This document shows positions 56,138 through 64,000 of a stretch of DNA of 64,000 bases, piece by piece. The stretch is from contig JADGAR010000002.1 in the NCBI GenBank assembly GCA_015231915.1, forward strand, positions 1 through 64,000, read 5' to 3'. A program made the translations under genes and the position numbers. Positions within the stretch are counted from its first letter, which is position 1. Every line of letters starts with the position of its first letter. The notes under the pieces are model-generated. The model was given only the letters and a program-made list of their open reading frames with translations, ran no database searches and was not told the origin of the DNA. The stretch is from Magnetococcales bacterium (lineage in GTDB: Bacteria; Pseudomonadota; Magnetococcia; Magnetococcales; Magnetaquicoccaceae).

Positions 56138-57505
56138 ATGTCCAACAGCCCCATGAAAGTCGTGATCTTCGGCGCCGGACTGGTCGGCGAGGCGGTCGGA
56201 CGACACATCGCCGAGCAGGGACACGACCTGTGCTTCATCGAATCCGACATCAACACCGTCCGCAAGGTGCGCGAACAGATGGACGTGCAGATCGTCCACG
56301 GCACGGGTGAAGATCAGGATGTCCTGCGGGAGGCGCGCATCCAGGACGCCGACCTCATCCTGGCGCTCACAAATCAAGACAAAAGCAACATCATCCTCAC
56401 CCTCATCTCCCGCAGCCTCAACCCCAGTGCCAGGATCGTCCTCCGGGTGAAAGACGACGCCTTTCTCAACAACCATCAACTCTGGCAGTTCCGCGACCTC
56501 AACGATACCATGATCATCAGCCCGGAACGGGCGGTGATCGCAAAGGCCATCCACATCCTGGAGGTCCAACACGCCTTCGACCTGGTCAACTTCCCGGACA
56601 ACAACGTGCGCGTCGCCGGCTTCCGCCTCGGCCCCGACAACGTCCTGGCCGGTCGCCCCCTGCGCGAGGCCATCCCGGCACTGCCCTCGGAACAGCTCCT
56701 CGTGGTCGGCGCGCAACGGGGAGAAGAGGTCTTCATCCCCACCGGGGATACCGTTCTGCAAAGCGGTGACCGCATCTGCATGACCCTCCCCCCCGGCATC
56801 TCCCTGCCGATCATGCTGCCCTTGCTGGGCAAGTCATACAGCCAACAACAGAAATTCGTCATCGTCGGCGGGGGTCCCATCGCCGTCAACATCGCCCGGC
56901 AACTGGAACGGCGTGGCCGCCAGGTGGTGATGATCGAGTCGGATTACGATCACTGCCAGACCCTCGCGGAAATGCTCTCCAAAACCGTGGTCCTGCATGG
57001 CGACGCCACCGATGCCAACCTGCTCGGTCGCGCCATCACCCCTCAGACTGTGTTTCTGGCGCTGACCGACCAGCAGGAGGTCAACTTCTTCATCGCCCTG
57101 CTGGCCCGCAAGCGCGGCGCCATGCAGGTGGTCAGCATGATGGACAACGAGGCCTATTTCTCCCTCGCCCCAGAACTGGGTGTGGACGCCATCCTCAGTC
57201 CCCGCGCCGCTGCGGTGGGGTCGATCCTGCGCTTTGCCCGCGCCGGCAGGGTCCTGGACGCCGACATCCTCCTGGGCGGCAGGCTGAATCTGTTCCTGGC
57301 AGAGGTGGAAGAGGGATCGCGTCTGGACGGCTCGCTGCTCAAGGATCTCAACCTGCCCAAGGGCATGATCGTGGCCGCCTCCATGCGCGGCAACCGGGTC
57401 TCGGTCCCCCATGGCAACCTGCGTCTCAACAAAGGGGACCGGGCGCTCCTCGTCCTGCAACAGGGCAAGGCAAGCCTCCTGGACAAATGGATCGCGCAAG
57501 CCTGA
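56138..57505 (+). CDS. trkA: Trk potassium transporter NAD-binding regulatory subunit TrkA
   Basis: 455 residues, full length. Two RCK-N nucleotide-binding folds (KVVIFGAGLVGEAVGRHIAE near 7; KFVIVGGGPIAVNIARQLER near 235), each followed by an RCK-C part. TrkA forms the gating ring under TrkH and opens it by binding nucleotides. ATG at 56138 behind AAAAGGAA. TrkH starts 25 bp downstream. Confidence 0.96.
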   Translation: MSNSPMKVVIFGAGLVGEAVGRHIAEQGHDLCFIESDINTVRKVREQMDVQIVHGTGEDQDVLREARIQDADLILALTNQDKSNIILTLISRSLNPSARIVLRVKDDAFLNNHQLWQFRDLNDTMIISPERAVIAKAIHILEVQHAFDLVNFPDNNVRVAGFRLGPDNVLAGRPLREAIPALPSEQLLVVGAQRGEEVFIPTGDTVLQSGDRICMTLPPGISLPIMLPLLGKSYSQQQKFVIVGGGPIAVNIARQLERRGRQVVMIESDYDHCQTLAEMLSKTVVLHGDATDANLLGRAITPQTVFLALTDQQEVNFFIALLARKRGAMQVVSMMDNEAYFSLAPELGVDAILSPRAAAVGSILRFARAGRVLDADILLGGRLNLFLAEVEEGSRLDGSLLKDLNLPKGMIVAASMRGNRVSVPHGNLRLNKGDRALLVLQQGKASLLDKWIAQA

Positions 57506-57530
57506 CGCCAATCACCCCATGGAGCCGCCC

Positions 57531-58988
57531 ATGAACCTCTTCCTGCTCTACCTGCGCATCATTGCGGTGATCGCCGCCATGCTGGCCCTGTTCCAGATCC
57601 CCACCCTGGCCCTGGCATGGCACTTCGGCGAGCAGACGACCCCGTTCCTCATGACCATGCTGATCACCCTCGCCATCGCCATGCTGTTCTACTTCACACG
57701 CGGCATCGTTTTCGCCGGGTTGCGCGCCCGCGACGGGGTGGTGGCCGTGGTGCTGGGTTGGTTCGTGATGATCGTGCTCGGCTCCCTGCCCTACCAGCTC
57801 GCCGGGGCAATGCGCGGCGTGGACGCGATCTTCGAATCCGCCTCCGGCTTCACCACCACCGGTTCCACCGTGCTGGGCGACATCGAGGCTCTGCCCCAGG
57901 GACTCCTGTTCTGGCGCAGCACCACCCAATGGATCGGCGGCATGGGGATTTTACTTCTGGCAGTTGCCATTTTGCCCTATCTGGGCGTGGGCGGCGCCCA
58001 GATCATGAAGGCGGAAATGCCGGGCTTCAAAAAGGACAAACTGGCCCCGCGCGTGGCCGACTCCGCACGCATCCTCTGGGGCATCTACGTCCTGCTGACC
58101 GTGCTGTGCGGCCTGGGCTATCTGCTGGCGGGCATGTCCCCCCTGGACGCGGTGCATCACGCCTTCACCACCATCTCCATCGGCGGATTTTCGCCGAAAA
58201 ACGCCAGTCTGGGGGCCTATGCGCCGGCTGTGCAATGGTGTTCCATTGTGTTCATGATTGCAGCCGGGATCAATTACGTCCTCTACTACCGGGTGCTGGT
58301 CACCCGGGAATGGCACACCCTGCGCGACGAGGAACTGAAATGGTACGGCATCGTCATCCTGGGGGTCGCCATGTTCACCACGCTGGAGGCCTTTGCCTCC
58401 ACCGCCTCGGCCAATCATCACGACGCCCTGCTGCACGGCCTGTTCCAGGCGGTCAGCCTGGTCACCAACACCGGCTACGCCAACGTGGACTGGGAGACCT
58501 GGCCACTTTACGTCCAGCTCATCCTGATGACCATCGCCATCACCGGGGCCATGTCCGGTTCCACCACCGGCGGCATCAAGATGGTGCGCGCCATCGTCCT
58601 GTTCAAGGTGCTCACTGCGGTGATCAACCGGATGCTCACCCAGGAGCGCGTCATCACGGTCAAGATCAACGGCAAGCGCATTCCATCGGAACTCCTGGAC
58701 GGGGTCATGGCCCTGGGCTTCGCCATCACCCTGACCATCGCCCTGGCCACCATCACCCTGGCCTCCATGGGCGTGGACCTGCCCACGGCCTTTTCCGCTG
58801 CCCTCACCACCCTGATCAATGTGGGACCGGGCATTGGCCTGGTTGGCCCAATGGACAATTTCGGCGCCATACCGGACAATGGCAAATGGCTTCTGGTCAT
58901 ATTGATGGTGACAGGACGCCTGGAGGTATTCACCGTACTCATTCTGTTCGTGCCGCACTTCTGGAAACCGCATGCCATCCTGACATGA
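57531..58988 (+). CDS. trkH: Potassium uptake protein TrkH
   Basis: 485 residues from the second ATG (57531), which has GGAG six bases before it. The four pore-loop repeats of the SKT family are visible: ASGFTTTGSTVL, AFTTISIGGFSP, SLVTNTGYANVD and LINVGPGIGLVG, each with a Gly at the selectivity filter. With TrkA it makes a K+ (or Na+/K+) channel-like uptake system. Confidence 0.96.
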   Translation: MNLFLLYLRIIAVIAAMLALFQIPTLALAWHFGEQTTPFLMTMLITLAIAMLFYFTRGIVFAGLRARDGVVAVVLGWFVMIVLGSLPYQLAGAMRGVDAIFESASGFTTTGSTVLGDIEALPQGLLFWRSTTQWIGGMGILLLAVAILPYLGVGGAQIMKAEMPGFKKDKLAPRVADSARILWGIYVLLTVLCGLGYLLAGMSPLDAVHHAFTTISIGGFSPKNASLGAYAPAVQWCSIVFMIAAGINYVLYYRVLVTREWHTLRDEELKWYGIVILGVAMFTTLEAFASTASANHHDALLHGLFQAVSLVTNTGYANVDWETWPLYVQLILMTIAITGAMSGSTTGGIKMVRAIVLFKVLTAVINRMLTQERVITVKINGKRIPSELLDGVMALGFAITLTIALATITLASMGVDLPTAFSAALTTLINVGPGIGLVGPMDNFGAIPDNGKWLLVILMVTGRLEVFTVLILFVPHFWKPHAILT

Positions 58989-59019
58989 ACCCAACCCGCT
59001 CGACACCGGAGGAACCCGC

Positions 59020-59769
59020 ATGCTCATCAAACTGATTGTCTGGCTGTTGGCCCGCCTGAAGGAGGCCGCCCGCGACTTCCTGCCGGTCGTCGTGGTGATC
59101 GCCGTGTTCCAATACGCGGTCATCCGCCAGCCCCTGCCCAACCTGGACGAGATCCTGCTGGGAGGGATACTGGTCCTGATCGGCCTGGCCCTGTTCGTCG
59201 AGGGGCTGAAGATCGGCCTCTTCCCCATCGGCGAGGCCATGGCGTACAACTTTGCCCGGCGCAACAGCCTGTTCTGGCTGCTGGCCTTTGCCTTCGGTCT
59301 CGGCTTTTCCACCACGGTGGCCGAACCGGCCCTGATCGCGGTGGCCGACGAGGCGGCCAAGGTCGCAAGCGCAGCCGGGCTGCTCACGTCAGGGGACCAG
59401 GGTATGGAAGAATACGCTTACGGCATGCGCATCGCGGTCGCCCTCTCCGTGGGGTTCGCCATCGCCATCGGCGCCTTGCGCATCATCAAGGGGTGGCCGG
59501 TTCAATACCTGATCATCGGCGGATACATCGCCGTCATGATCGTCACCATGATGGCCCCCAAAGAGATCATCGGCATCGCCTACGACTCCGGCGGCATCAC
59601 CACCTCCACCATTACGGTCCCGCTGGTCACCGCCCTGGGGATCGGGCTGGCCACCTCCATCCGGGGCCGCAACCCCATGATCGACGGATTCGGCCTCATC
59701 GCCTTCGCCTCCCTCACCCCCATGATCTTCGTGATGGCCTACGGCGTCATGGTCTTCGGGATCAAATAG
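59020..59769 (+). CDS. DUF1538 membrane protein 1
   Basis: 249 residues, about six to seven membrane helices. Two polar motifs inside helices stand out: FSTTVAEPALIAVADEA and YDSGGITTSTITVPLVTALG. The next gene has the same pair, so they are paralogues that probably form a two-subunit transporter. The substrate is not known; position after trkAH suggests an ion. Confidence 0.85.
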   Translation: MLIKLIVWLLARLKEAARDFLPVVVVIAVFQYAVIRQPLPNLDEILLGGILVLIGLALFVEGLKIGLFPIGEAMAYNFARRNSLFWLLAFAFGLGFSTTVAEPALIAVADEAAKVASAAGLLTSGDQGMEEYAYGMRIAVALSVGFAIAIGALRIIKGWPVQYLIIGGYIAVMIVTMMAPKEIIGIAYDSGGITTSTITVPLVTALGIGLATSIRGRNPMIDGFGLIAFASLTPMIFVMAYGVMVFGIK

Positions 59770-59778
59770 GAGTTGACC

Positions 59779-60564
59779 ATGAATACCCTGAACTTGATGC
59801 TCGACACCTTTCTGGATACCATCATCGATGTCGCGCCCATTGTGGTCCTGATTGTCTTTTTCCAGCTCTTCATCCTCAAGGACGCGCTGCCCCATCCCAA
59901 ACGCCTGGCGTTGGGCATCCTGTTCGTTTTGATCGGCATCACCCTGTTTCTGGTGGGATTGGAGAAGGCCTTGTTCCCGATCGGCAAACTCATGGCGACT
60001 CAGCTTTCCGCCCCGGAATTCCTTTTCGGTTCCCGGGAAGTCCCGCCCGGCAGCGACTGGCGCGCCTACGGATGGCTCTATCTCTTCGGTGCCCTGATCG
60101 GTTTCGCCACCACCATCGCCGAGCCGGCCCTCATCGCCGTGGCCTACAAGGCCAATCAGGTCTCGCGCGGAACCGTCCGGGAGTTCCCCTTGCGCATGGC
60201 GGTCGCCATCGGGGTGGCCATCGGCATCTCTTTGGGGTGTTTCCGCATCGTCACCGGCACCTCGCTGGCCCTCTACATCGTGGTGGGCTATGTGATCGTC
60301 GTGATTCAAACCTGGTTCGCCCCCAAATTCATCGTCTCCCTCGCCTACGACTCCGGGGGGGTGACCACCTCCACGGTCACCGTGCCTCTGGTCACGGCCC
60401 TGGGCATCGGCCTCTCTTCCACGGTGCCGGGACGCAACCCGGCCATCGACGGCTTTGGCCTGATCGCCTTCGCCAGTCTTTTCCCAATGATGACGGTGAT
60501 GGGCTACGCCCAACTGGCGACCTGGATGACCCACCGCAAACCGATCCCCCCTCACAACGCTTAA
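59779..60564 (+). CDS. DUF1538 membrane protein 2
   Basis: 261 residues from the ATG at 59779 (AGGAG before it). Paralogue of the preceding protein: FATTIAEPALIAVAYKA and YDSGGVTTSTVTVPLVTALG. It starts nine bases after the first DUF1538 gene, and the P-II-like gene starts 13 bases after its end, so all three are co-transcribed. Confidence 0.85.
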   Translation: MNTLNLMLDTFLDTIIDVAPIVVLIVFFQLFILKDALPHPKRLALGILFVLIGITLFLVGLEKALFPIGKLMATQLSAPEFLFGSREVPPGSDWRAYGWLYLFGALIGFATTIAEPALIAVAYKANQVSRGTVREFPLRMAVAIGVAIGISLGCFRIVTGTSLALYIVVGYVIVVIQTWFAPKFIVSLAYDSGGVTTSTVTVPLVTALGIGLSSTVPGRNPAIDGFGLIAFASLFPMMTVMGYAQLATWMTHRKPIPPHNA

Positions 60565-60577
60565 GGAGGAACGCCCC

Positions 60578-60952
60578 ATGGAATTTCAACTGATCTTCTG
60601 CATGGTGAAGACGGAATTGACGGACAAGATCATCCGCGCGGCCAAGGCGGCTGGGGCCACCGGTTCCACCGTGATCAACGCCCAGGGGACCGGGATCAAC
60701 GAGGCCAAGACCTTCTTCGGCCTGGACCTCAATCTGCAAACCGACGTGATCATCTTCTTTCTGGAAGCGGGACTGGCCGACCACATCCTGGAGGTCATCC
60801 GTCAGACCGGTGAGTTCGACAAACACGGCACCGGCATCGCCATGAGCGTTCCCGTGCTGCGTGCCGTCGGCATCGAACCCCAGTTGGCCCACTTCCAGCG
60901 GCTCACCAAACATCCGAGCGTCATGGGCAAGCAGCAACCCGCATCCAAATGA
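60578..60952 (+). CDS. P-II-like signalling protein linked to DUF1538 transporters
   Basis: 124 residues with a ferredoxin-like P-II core (FQLIFCMVKTELTDKIIRAA, KAAGATGSTVINAQGTGINE, TGEFDKHGTGIAMSVPVL). The standard T-loop uridylylation Tyr is not seen and the T-loop region is short (AKTFFGLDLNLQTD). P-II proteins bind nucleotides and plug or modulate transporters; here the likely partners are the two DUF1538 proteins just upstream. Confidence 0.85.
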   Translation: MEFQLIFCMVKTELTDKIIRAAKAAGATGSTVINAQGTGINEAKTFFGLDLNLQTDVIIFFLEAGLADHILEVIRQTGEFDKHGTGIAMSVPVLRAVGIEPQLAHFQRLTKHPSVMGKQQPASK

Positions 60953-60962
60953 GTCGGACGCC

Positions 60963-61640
60963 ATGCGCATCCTGTTGATCGAGGACAATCCGCAACTGTG
61001 TGCCTCGATCGGCCAACACCTGGCCTCCGAGGGGTTCGTCGTGGATGTCGTCCATGAGGGGCAGGCCGGAGAAGAAATGGGGCGCGAACCCCATTATGCC
61101 GCCGCCATCCTGGATCTGGGTCTGCCGGGGGGCTGCTCCGGTCTGGAGATCCTCGCCCGCTGGCGCCGCGCCCGCAACACCCTGCCGGTGATCATCCTGA
61201 CCGCCCGCAACTCCTGGAAGGAGCGGGTGGAAGGGATCGAGGCGGGGGCGGACGACTATCTGGGAAAACCGTTCCACATGCCGGAACTGACCAGCCGTTT
61301 GCGCGCCCTGTTGCGACGCAGCCGCACCCAGACCCAGGGGCTTCTGAGCGTCGGTGATCTCACCCTGGACGAACCGCGTCGTCTGGCCCGACTCGCCGGC
61401 GACCACGAGGTGACGTTGAGCGCCATGGAGTTCAAGCTGCTGCGTTGTCTGATGCTCAACCGCAACCAGGTGCTCTCCAAGGAGACCCTGCTGGCCCATC
61501 TGTACGACGGGGCGAGCGACACGGACATCAACGTCATCGAAACCCATGTGATGCGCCTGCGCAAGAAGATCGGCGAAGCGTGGATCCGCACGGTGCGGGG
61601 GCATGGCTATCGATTGTGGACGCCGGAGTCCGCAACGTGA
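60963..61640 (+). CDS. OmpR/PhoP-family response regulator
   Basis: 225 residues. Receiver domain (ILLIEDNPQL, phospho-acceptor Asp in AAILDLGLPGG, Lys in YLGKPFHMPEL) and winged-helix DNA-binding domain (LSAMEFKLLRCLMLNRNQVL, VIETHVMRLRKKIG, VRGHGYRLW). It starts 10 bp after the P-II-like gene; its TGA overlaps the GTG of the sensor kinase. Confidence 0.95.
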   Translation: MRILLIEDNPQLCASIGQHLASEGFVVDVVHEGQAGEEMGREPHYAAAILDLGLPGGCSGLEILARWRRARNTLPVIILTARNSWKERVEGIEAGADDYLGKPFHMPELTSRLRALLRRSRTQTQGLLSVGDLTLDEPRRLARLAGDHEVTLSAMEFKLLRCLMLNRNQVLSKETLLAHLYDGASDTDINVIETHVMRLRKKIGEAWIRTVRGHGYRLWTPESAT

Positions 61641-62968
61641 GATCGGTCGCCCGTCAACTCCAGGCAGGCATGGCGGCGTTGCTGTTCACCATCTTTTTGC
61701 TCCTGTTCGTCATCAACGACCATCTGGCCAAACGTCAGGCCGAAGCGACGAGCTGGCGGGAGATCGGCCACAAGGCGGAATGGCTCCTGGCCAGCCTGAC
61801 CGAAGGCCGGGATGGCATGGCGGAGTCCCACTGCCGCGAGCCAGCCGGTTCCGGCTTCTATTGTCAGTGGGGCTGGCGCAAGGAGGGACGCTGGGAGTGG
61901 CGCCTCTCGCCGTCGTTGGCCGGACGACCCATCGCGCTCCCGGAGTTGCCCGCAGGCGGGCGTAGGGAGTGGAGAGTGCCGGAGCCGGGGGGCGGGGAGA
62001 TGATGGTGGTGGCGCTCTCGTCACGGCTCGCGCAAGGGGAATTGATGCTGGCCGTGGGCCAGTCGCGCGCCCTGCAAAGGGAGCAACAGCGCAAGTGGCG
62101 TTATTATCATCTGCTCTTTTCTCTGACGGTGGCGGCGCTGGGCGCTGCGCTCGCCTTCTGGCTGGTGGGCCTGATGTTCGAGCCGTTCGACCAACAGAAT
62201 CGCCTGGTGACGCGCTGGCAGGCCGGCGAGGTCCCCCATCCCCCCCACGCGGAACTGGAGGAAACCCGCCCCCTGGTGATGGCCATCGAGCGCCAGATGA
62301 AGGCCGGCAACCGCCACATGCAACGGGTGCGACGCACTCTCGCCCACATCGGCCACACCATGCGGATTCCGATGACCGTGCTCCTCCACCTCGCGGAATC
62401 CCCCGACCTGCGTGGCATGCCAGGGGTCAAGGCGATCCTGGCGGAGCAGACCGGACTGCTGGAACGGATGCTCGAACGCCATCTGCGCCGGGCGTCGCTG
62501 AGCGGACCCGACGTTCACGACGAATGGTTCCGTCCCGGCGAGGATCTCCCCGCCATGGTCCGGACCCTCGACCGGCTGCATTACGACAAGGGACTCGACA
62601 TCCTCCTCCAGGTCCCGGAGGCGTTGCGCTGTCCGGGCAACCGGGATGATTTCCTTGAACTCATCGGCAACCTGGCAGACAATGCCTGCAAGTGGGCGCG
62701 CTCCAGGGTGATCCTTTCCGTTGGCAACGAGGGGGGATTCTGGCTGACCATCGAAGACGACGGTCCTGGCGTCGAGGAGCCGCAACTGGCCATCCTGCGC
62801 CAATGGACCGGAAAACGTCTGGATGAGAACCGGGAGGGCCACGGCATGGGCCTGATCATTGCCAGAGAGATCGTCGAACTGTACGGCGGTGAGATCACCT
62901 TGGGGCGTTCACCGGCGTTGGGGGGCTTCATGGTCTCCATCCGGCTCTTTCCTCCCAACCATGTATGA
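61637..62968 (+). CDS. Sensor histidine kinase
   Basis: 443 residues from the GTG at 61637. Helix 1 about 12-30, a small periplasmic sensor (30-150) with two Cys (ESHCREPAGSGFYCQWG), helix 2 about 155-180, then H-box RRTLAHIGHTMRIPMTVLLH, N-box ELIGNLADNACKWAR and G-boxes IEDDGPGV and GHGMGLIIA. It should phosphorylate the overlapping response regulator. A paralogous C-terminus is at 63764. Confidence 0.93.
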   Translation: MRSVARQLQAGMAALLFTIFLLLFVINDHLAKRQAEATSWREIGHKAEWLLASLTEGRDGMAESHCREPAGSGFYCQWGWRKEGRWEWRLSPSLAGRPIALPELPAGGRREWRVPEPGGGEMMVVALSSRLAQGELMLAVGQSRALQREQQRKWRYYHLLFSLTVAALGAALAFWLVGLMFEPFDQQNRLVTRWQAGEVPHPPHAELEETRPLVMAIERQMKAGNRHMQRVRRTLAHIGHTMRIPMTVLLHLAESPDLRGMPGVKAILAEQTGLLERMLERHLRRASLSGPDVHDEWFRPGEDLPAMVRTLDRLHYDKGLDILLQVPEALRCPGNRDDFLELIGNLADNACKWARSRVILSVGNEGGFWLTIEDDGPGVEEPQLAILRQWTGKRLDENREGHGMGLIIAREIVELYGGEITLGRSPALGGFMVSIRLFPPNHV

Positions 62969-63130
62969 TGCGTTGCCGGGCGGTTTCCAACCCGATCACG
63001 CCAATCTGCAGCCTGATGCCGTTTTTTTTTATAAAGCGCATCGCGTTCAGCTTGAATTCAACTGGCTGCGCTACAGTGCAGAGCCTGTGGATGTGACGGA
63101 TGGCACAAACACCTATGAAAAGGATTTGAC
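62969..63130. promoter_or_regulatory. Gap upstream of the TerC-family gene
   Basis: 162 bp. A run of T (about 63020-63029) may end the kinase transcript, though I see no strong stem. TerC-like genes often carry a manganese riboswitch of the yybP-ykoY type; I looked for its conserved pieces and did not find them. Confidence 0.3.
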
Positions 63131-63751
63131 ATGGAACCGAATGCAGAACTGATGAGTCAATTGACGGCCTTCGTGCAAGTGGTGTTCATCGACCTGGTGC
63201 TGGCAGGCGACAATGCCATCGTCGTGGGGATGGCTGCGGCTTCCGTCCCCCCGGAACAACGCCAACGCGTGGTGTTCTGGGGCACCGCCGCTGCCATCGT
63301 GTTGCGCATCTTCTTTGCCCTGGTCACGACCCAATTGCTGCAAATCATCGGCCTGACCCTGGCCGGAGGCTTGCTGCTGCTGTTCGTGGCCTGGCAGATG
63401 TTCCGGGAACTGCGGACCCACGGCCAAGACGAGGTCACACCGGAAGAGGCCATGGCGCAAGGTGCCTCCGCCAACCCCAAGACCGTGACAGCCGCCGTCT
63501 GGCAGGTGGCCATGGCGGACCTGTCCATGTCCCTGGACAATGTCCTGGCCGTGGCCGGCGCCGCCAAGGATCACCCCTACATCATGGTGATCGGGCTTGG
63601 GCTTGCCATTGTCATGATGGCATTCGCCGCCAATTACATCGCCAAAATGATCCATAAATTCCGATGGGTCGCCTGGATCGGTCTCGCCATCATCACCTAT
63701 GTGGCCATCGACATGATCTATCGCGGCTACTTGCAGGTGGTTGCCGCCTGA
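63131..63751 (+). CDS. TerC-family membrane protein (YjbE/YkoY type)
   Basis: 206 residues, about six to seven helices. The family's acidic motifs are present: VVFIDLVLAGDNAIVVGMAA and MADLSMSLDNVLAVAGAAKD. Members move or handle metal ions such as Mn2+ and Ca2+, sometimes for exported metalloproteins. Single gene by spacing, with AAAAGGA before the ATG. Confidence 0.92.
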   Translation: MEPNAELMSQLTAFVQVVFIDLVLAGDNAIVVGMAAASVPPEQRQRVVFWGTAAAIVLRIFFALVTTQLLQIIGLTLAGGLLLLFVAWQMFRELRTHGQDEVTPEEAMAQGASANPKTVTAAVWQVAMADLSMSLDNVLAVAGAAKDHPYIMVIGLGLAIVMMAFAANYIAKMIHKFRWVAWIGLAIITYVAIDMIYRGYLQVVAA

Positions 63752-63763
63752 CGCCACACCCCC

Positions 63764-64000
63764 TCAGACCACCCGTGTTCCGGGAATGGGTGAAGTCGGC
63801 AGCCGGATCTCCACCCGGAATCCGCCCAGGTCCGGGGAACGGTTCAGGAGCATGGTTCCCGCGTAATGCTCCACCGTCTCCCGGACAATGGCCAGGCCCA
63901 ACCCATGGCCGGAGCGGGATTCGTCCAGCCGCACGCCCCGCGCGTTCAGCAACTCCCCTTCCTCAGGCCGGATGCCGGGTCCGTCGTCCTCCACCAGCAT
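63764..64000 (-). CDS. Sensor histidine kinase, C-terminal ATPase part (5' end outside window)
   Basis: The last 78 residues of a kinase that runs off the right edge. G-boxes VEDDGPGIRPEEGEL and SGHGLGLAIVRETVEHY are intact, ending LGGFRVEIRLPTSP. It resembles the C-terminus of the kinase at 61637 (EDDGPG, RLDE, GHG-GL, SP-LGGF-V-IRL), so the two are related. Convergent with the TerC gene. Confidence 0.9.
   Translation of the reverse strand: MLVEDDGPGIRPEEGELLNARGVRLDESRSGHGLGLAIVRETVEHYAGTMLLNRSPDLGGFRVEIRLPTSPIPGTRVV

Noticed and set aside
62969-63130. Manganese riboswitch before the TerC-family gene
   Set aside because: I could not find the conserved loop sequences of the yybP-ykoY class in this stretch.

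Overview
The window is a GC-rich proteobacterial chromosome segment. Genes are densely packed in short operons with many ATGA or GTGA stop/start overlaps. It carries many cyclic-di-GMP and chemotaxis proteins and a one-piece tmRNA, unlike the split tmRNA of most Alphaproteobacteria. A deep-branching, Magnetococcales-like lineage would fit, but the sequence does not settle the taxon.

Layout. 1-9283 (minus strand) holds the 5' part of a giant gene made almost wholly of 8-residue Thr-rich repeats, preceded by a two-gene type I secretion module (HlyB-like ABC transporter, HlyD-like adaptor). Divergent from it (9355-13134) is a TPR / O-GlcNAc-transferase-like / family-2 glycosyltransferase fusion. 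Together these could form a system that makes, glycosylates and exports a giant Thr/Ser-rich surface protein; this is the most striking candidate in the window. 13140-19040 is an unstable accessory region: toxin-antitoxin genes (intact and decayed MNT-HEPN, VapBC, a broken Phd-VapC-like pair), an IS66 remnant, a 642-bp duplicate of the glycosyltransferase 3' end, arrays of a short dispersed repeat, and a low-GC cargo gene. 19078-31278 holds tmRNA, a HisC-like aminotransferase with a HAD plus double-IGPD-like fusion and an HD-GYP regulator, a glycan-synthesis cluster, a B12/radical SAM enzyme, a secreted protein and HisD.

31476-41616 is a signalling block: a chemoreceptor, CheV, and an operon of two NIT-domain sensors plus a REC-PAS-GGDEF protein, linking a shared type of input to chemotaxis and c-di-GMP turnover. 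41706-47259 holds glutamate dehydrogenase and a SNF2 helicase gene that appears frameshifted near its start. 47370-55342 holds two DUF1640-like paralogues with a shared leader, an operon of metallo-hydrolase, flavoprotein, cNMP-binding protein and membrane protein, two hypothetical genes, and LolA, YajQ and RimO.

55629-62968 is a one-direction cluster: DUF3124 protein, TrkA, TrkH, two DUF1538 membrane proteins, a P-II-like protein and a two-component system, suggesting ion transport with nucleotide and phospho-relay control. A TerC-family protein and the 3' end of a second sensor kinase close the window.
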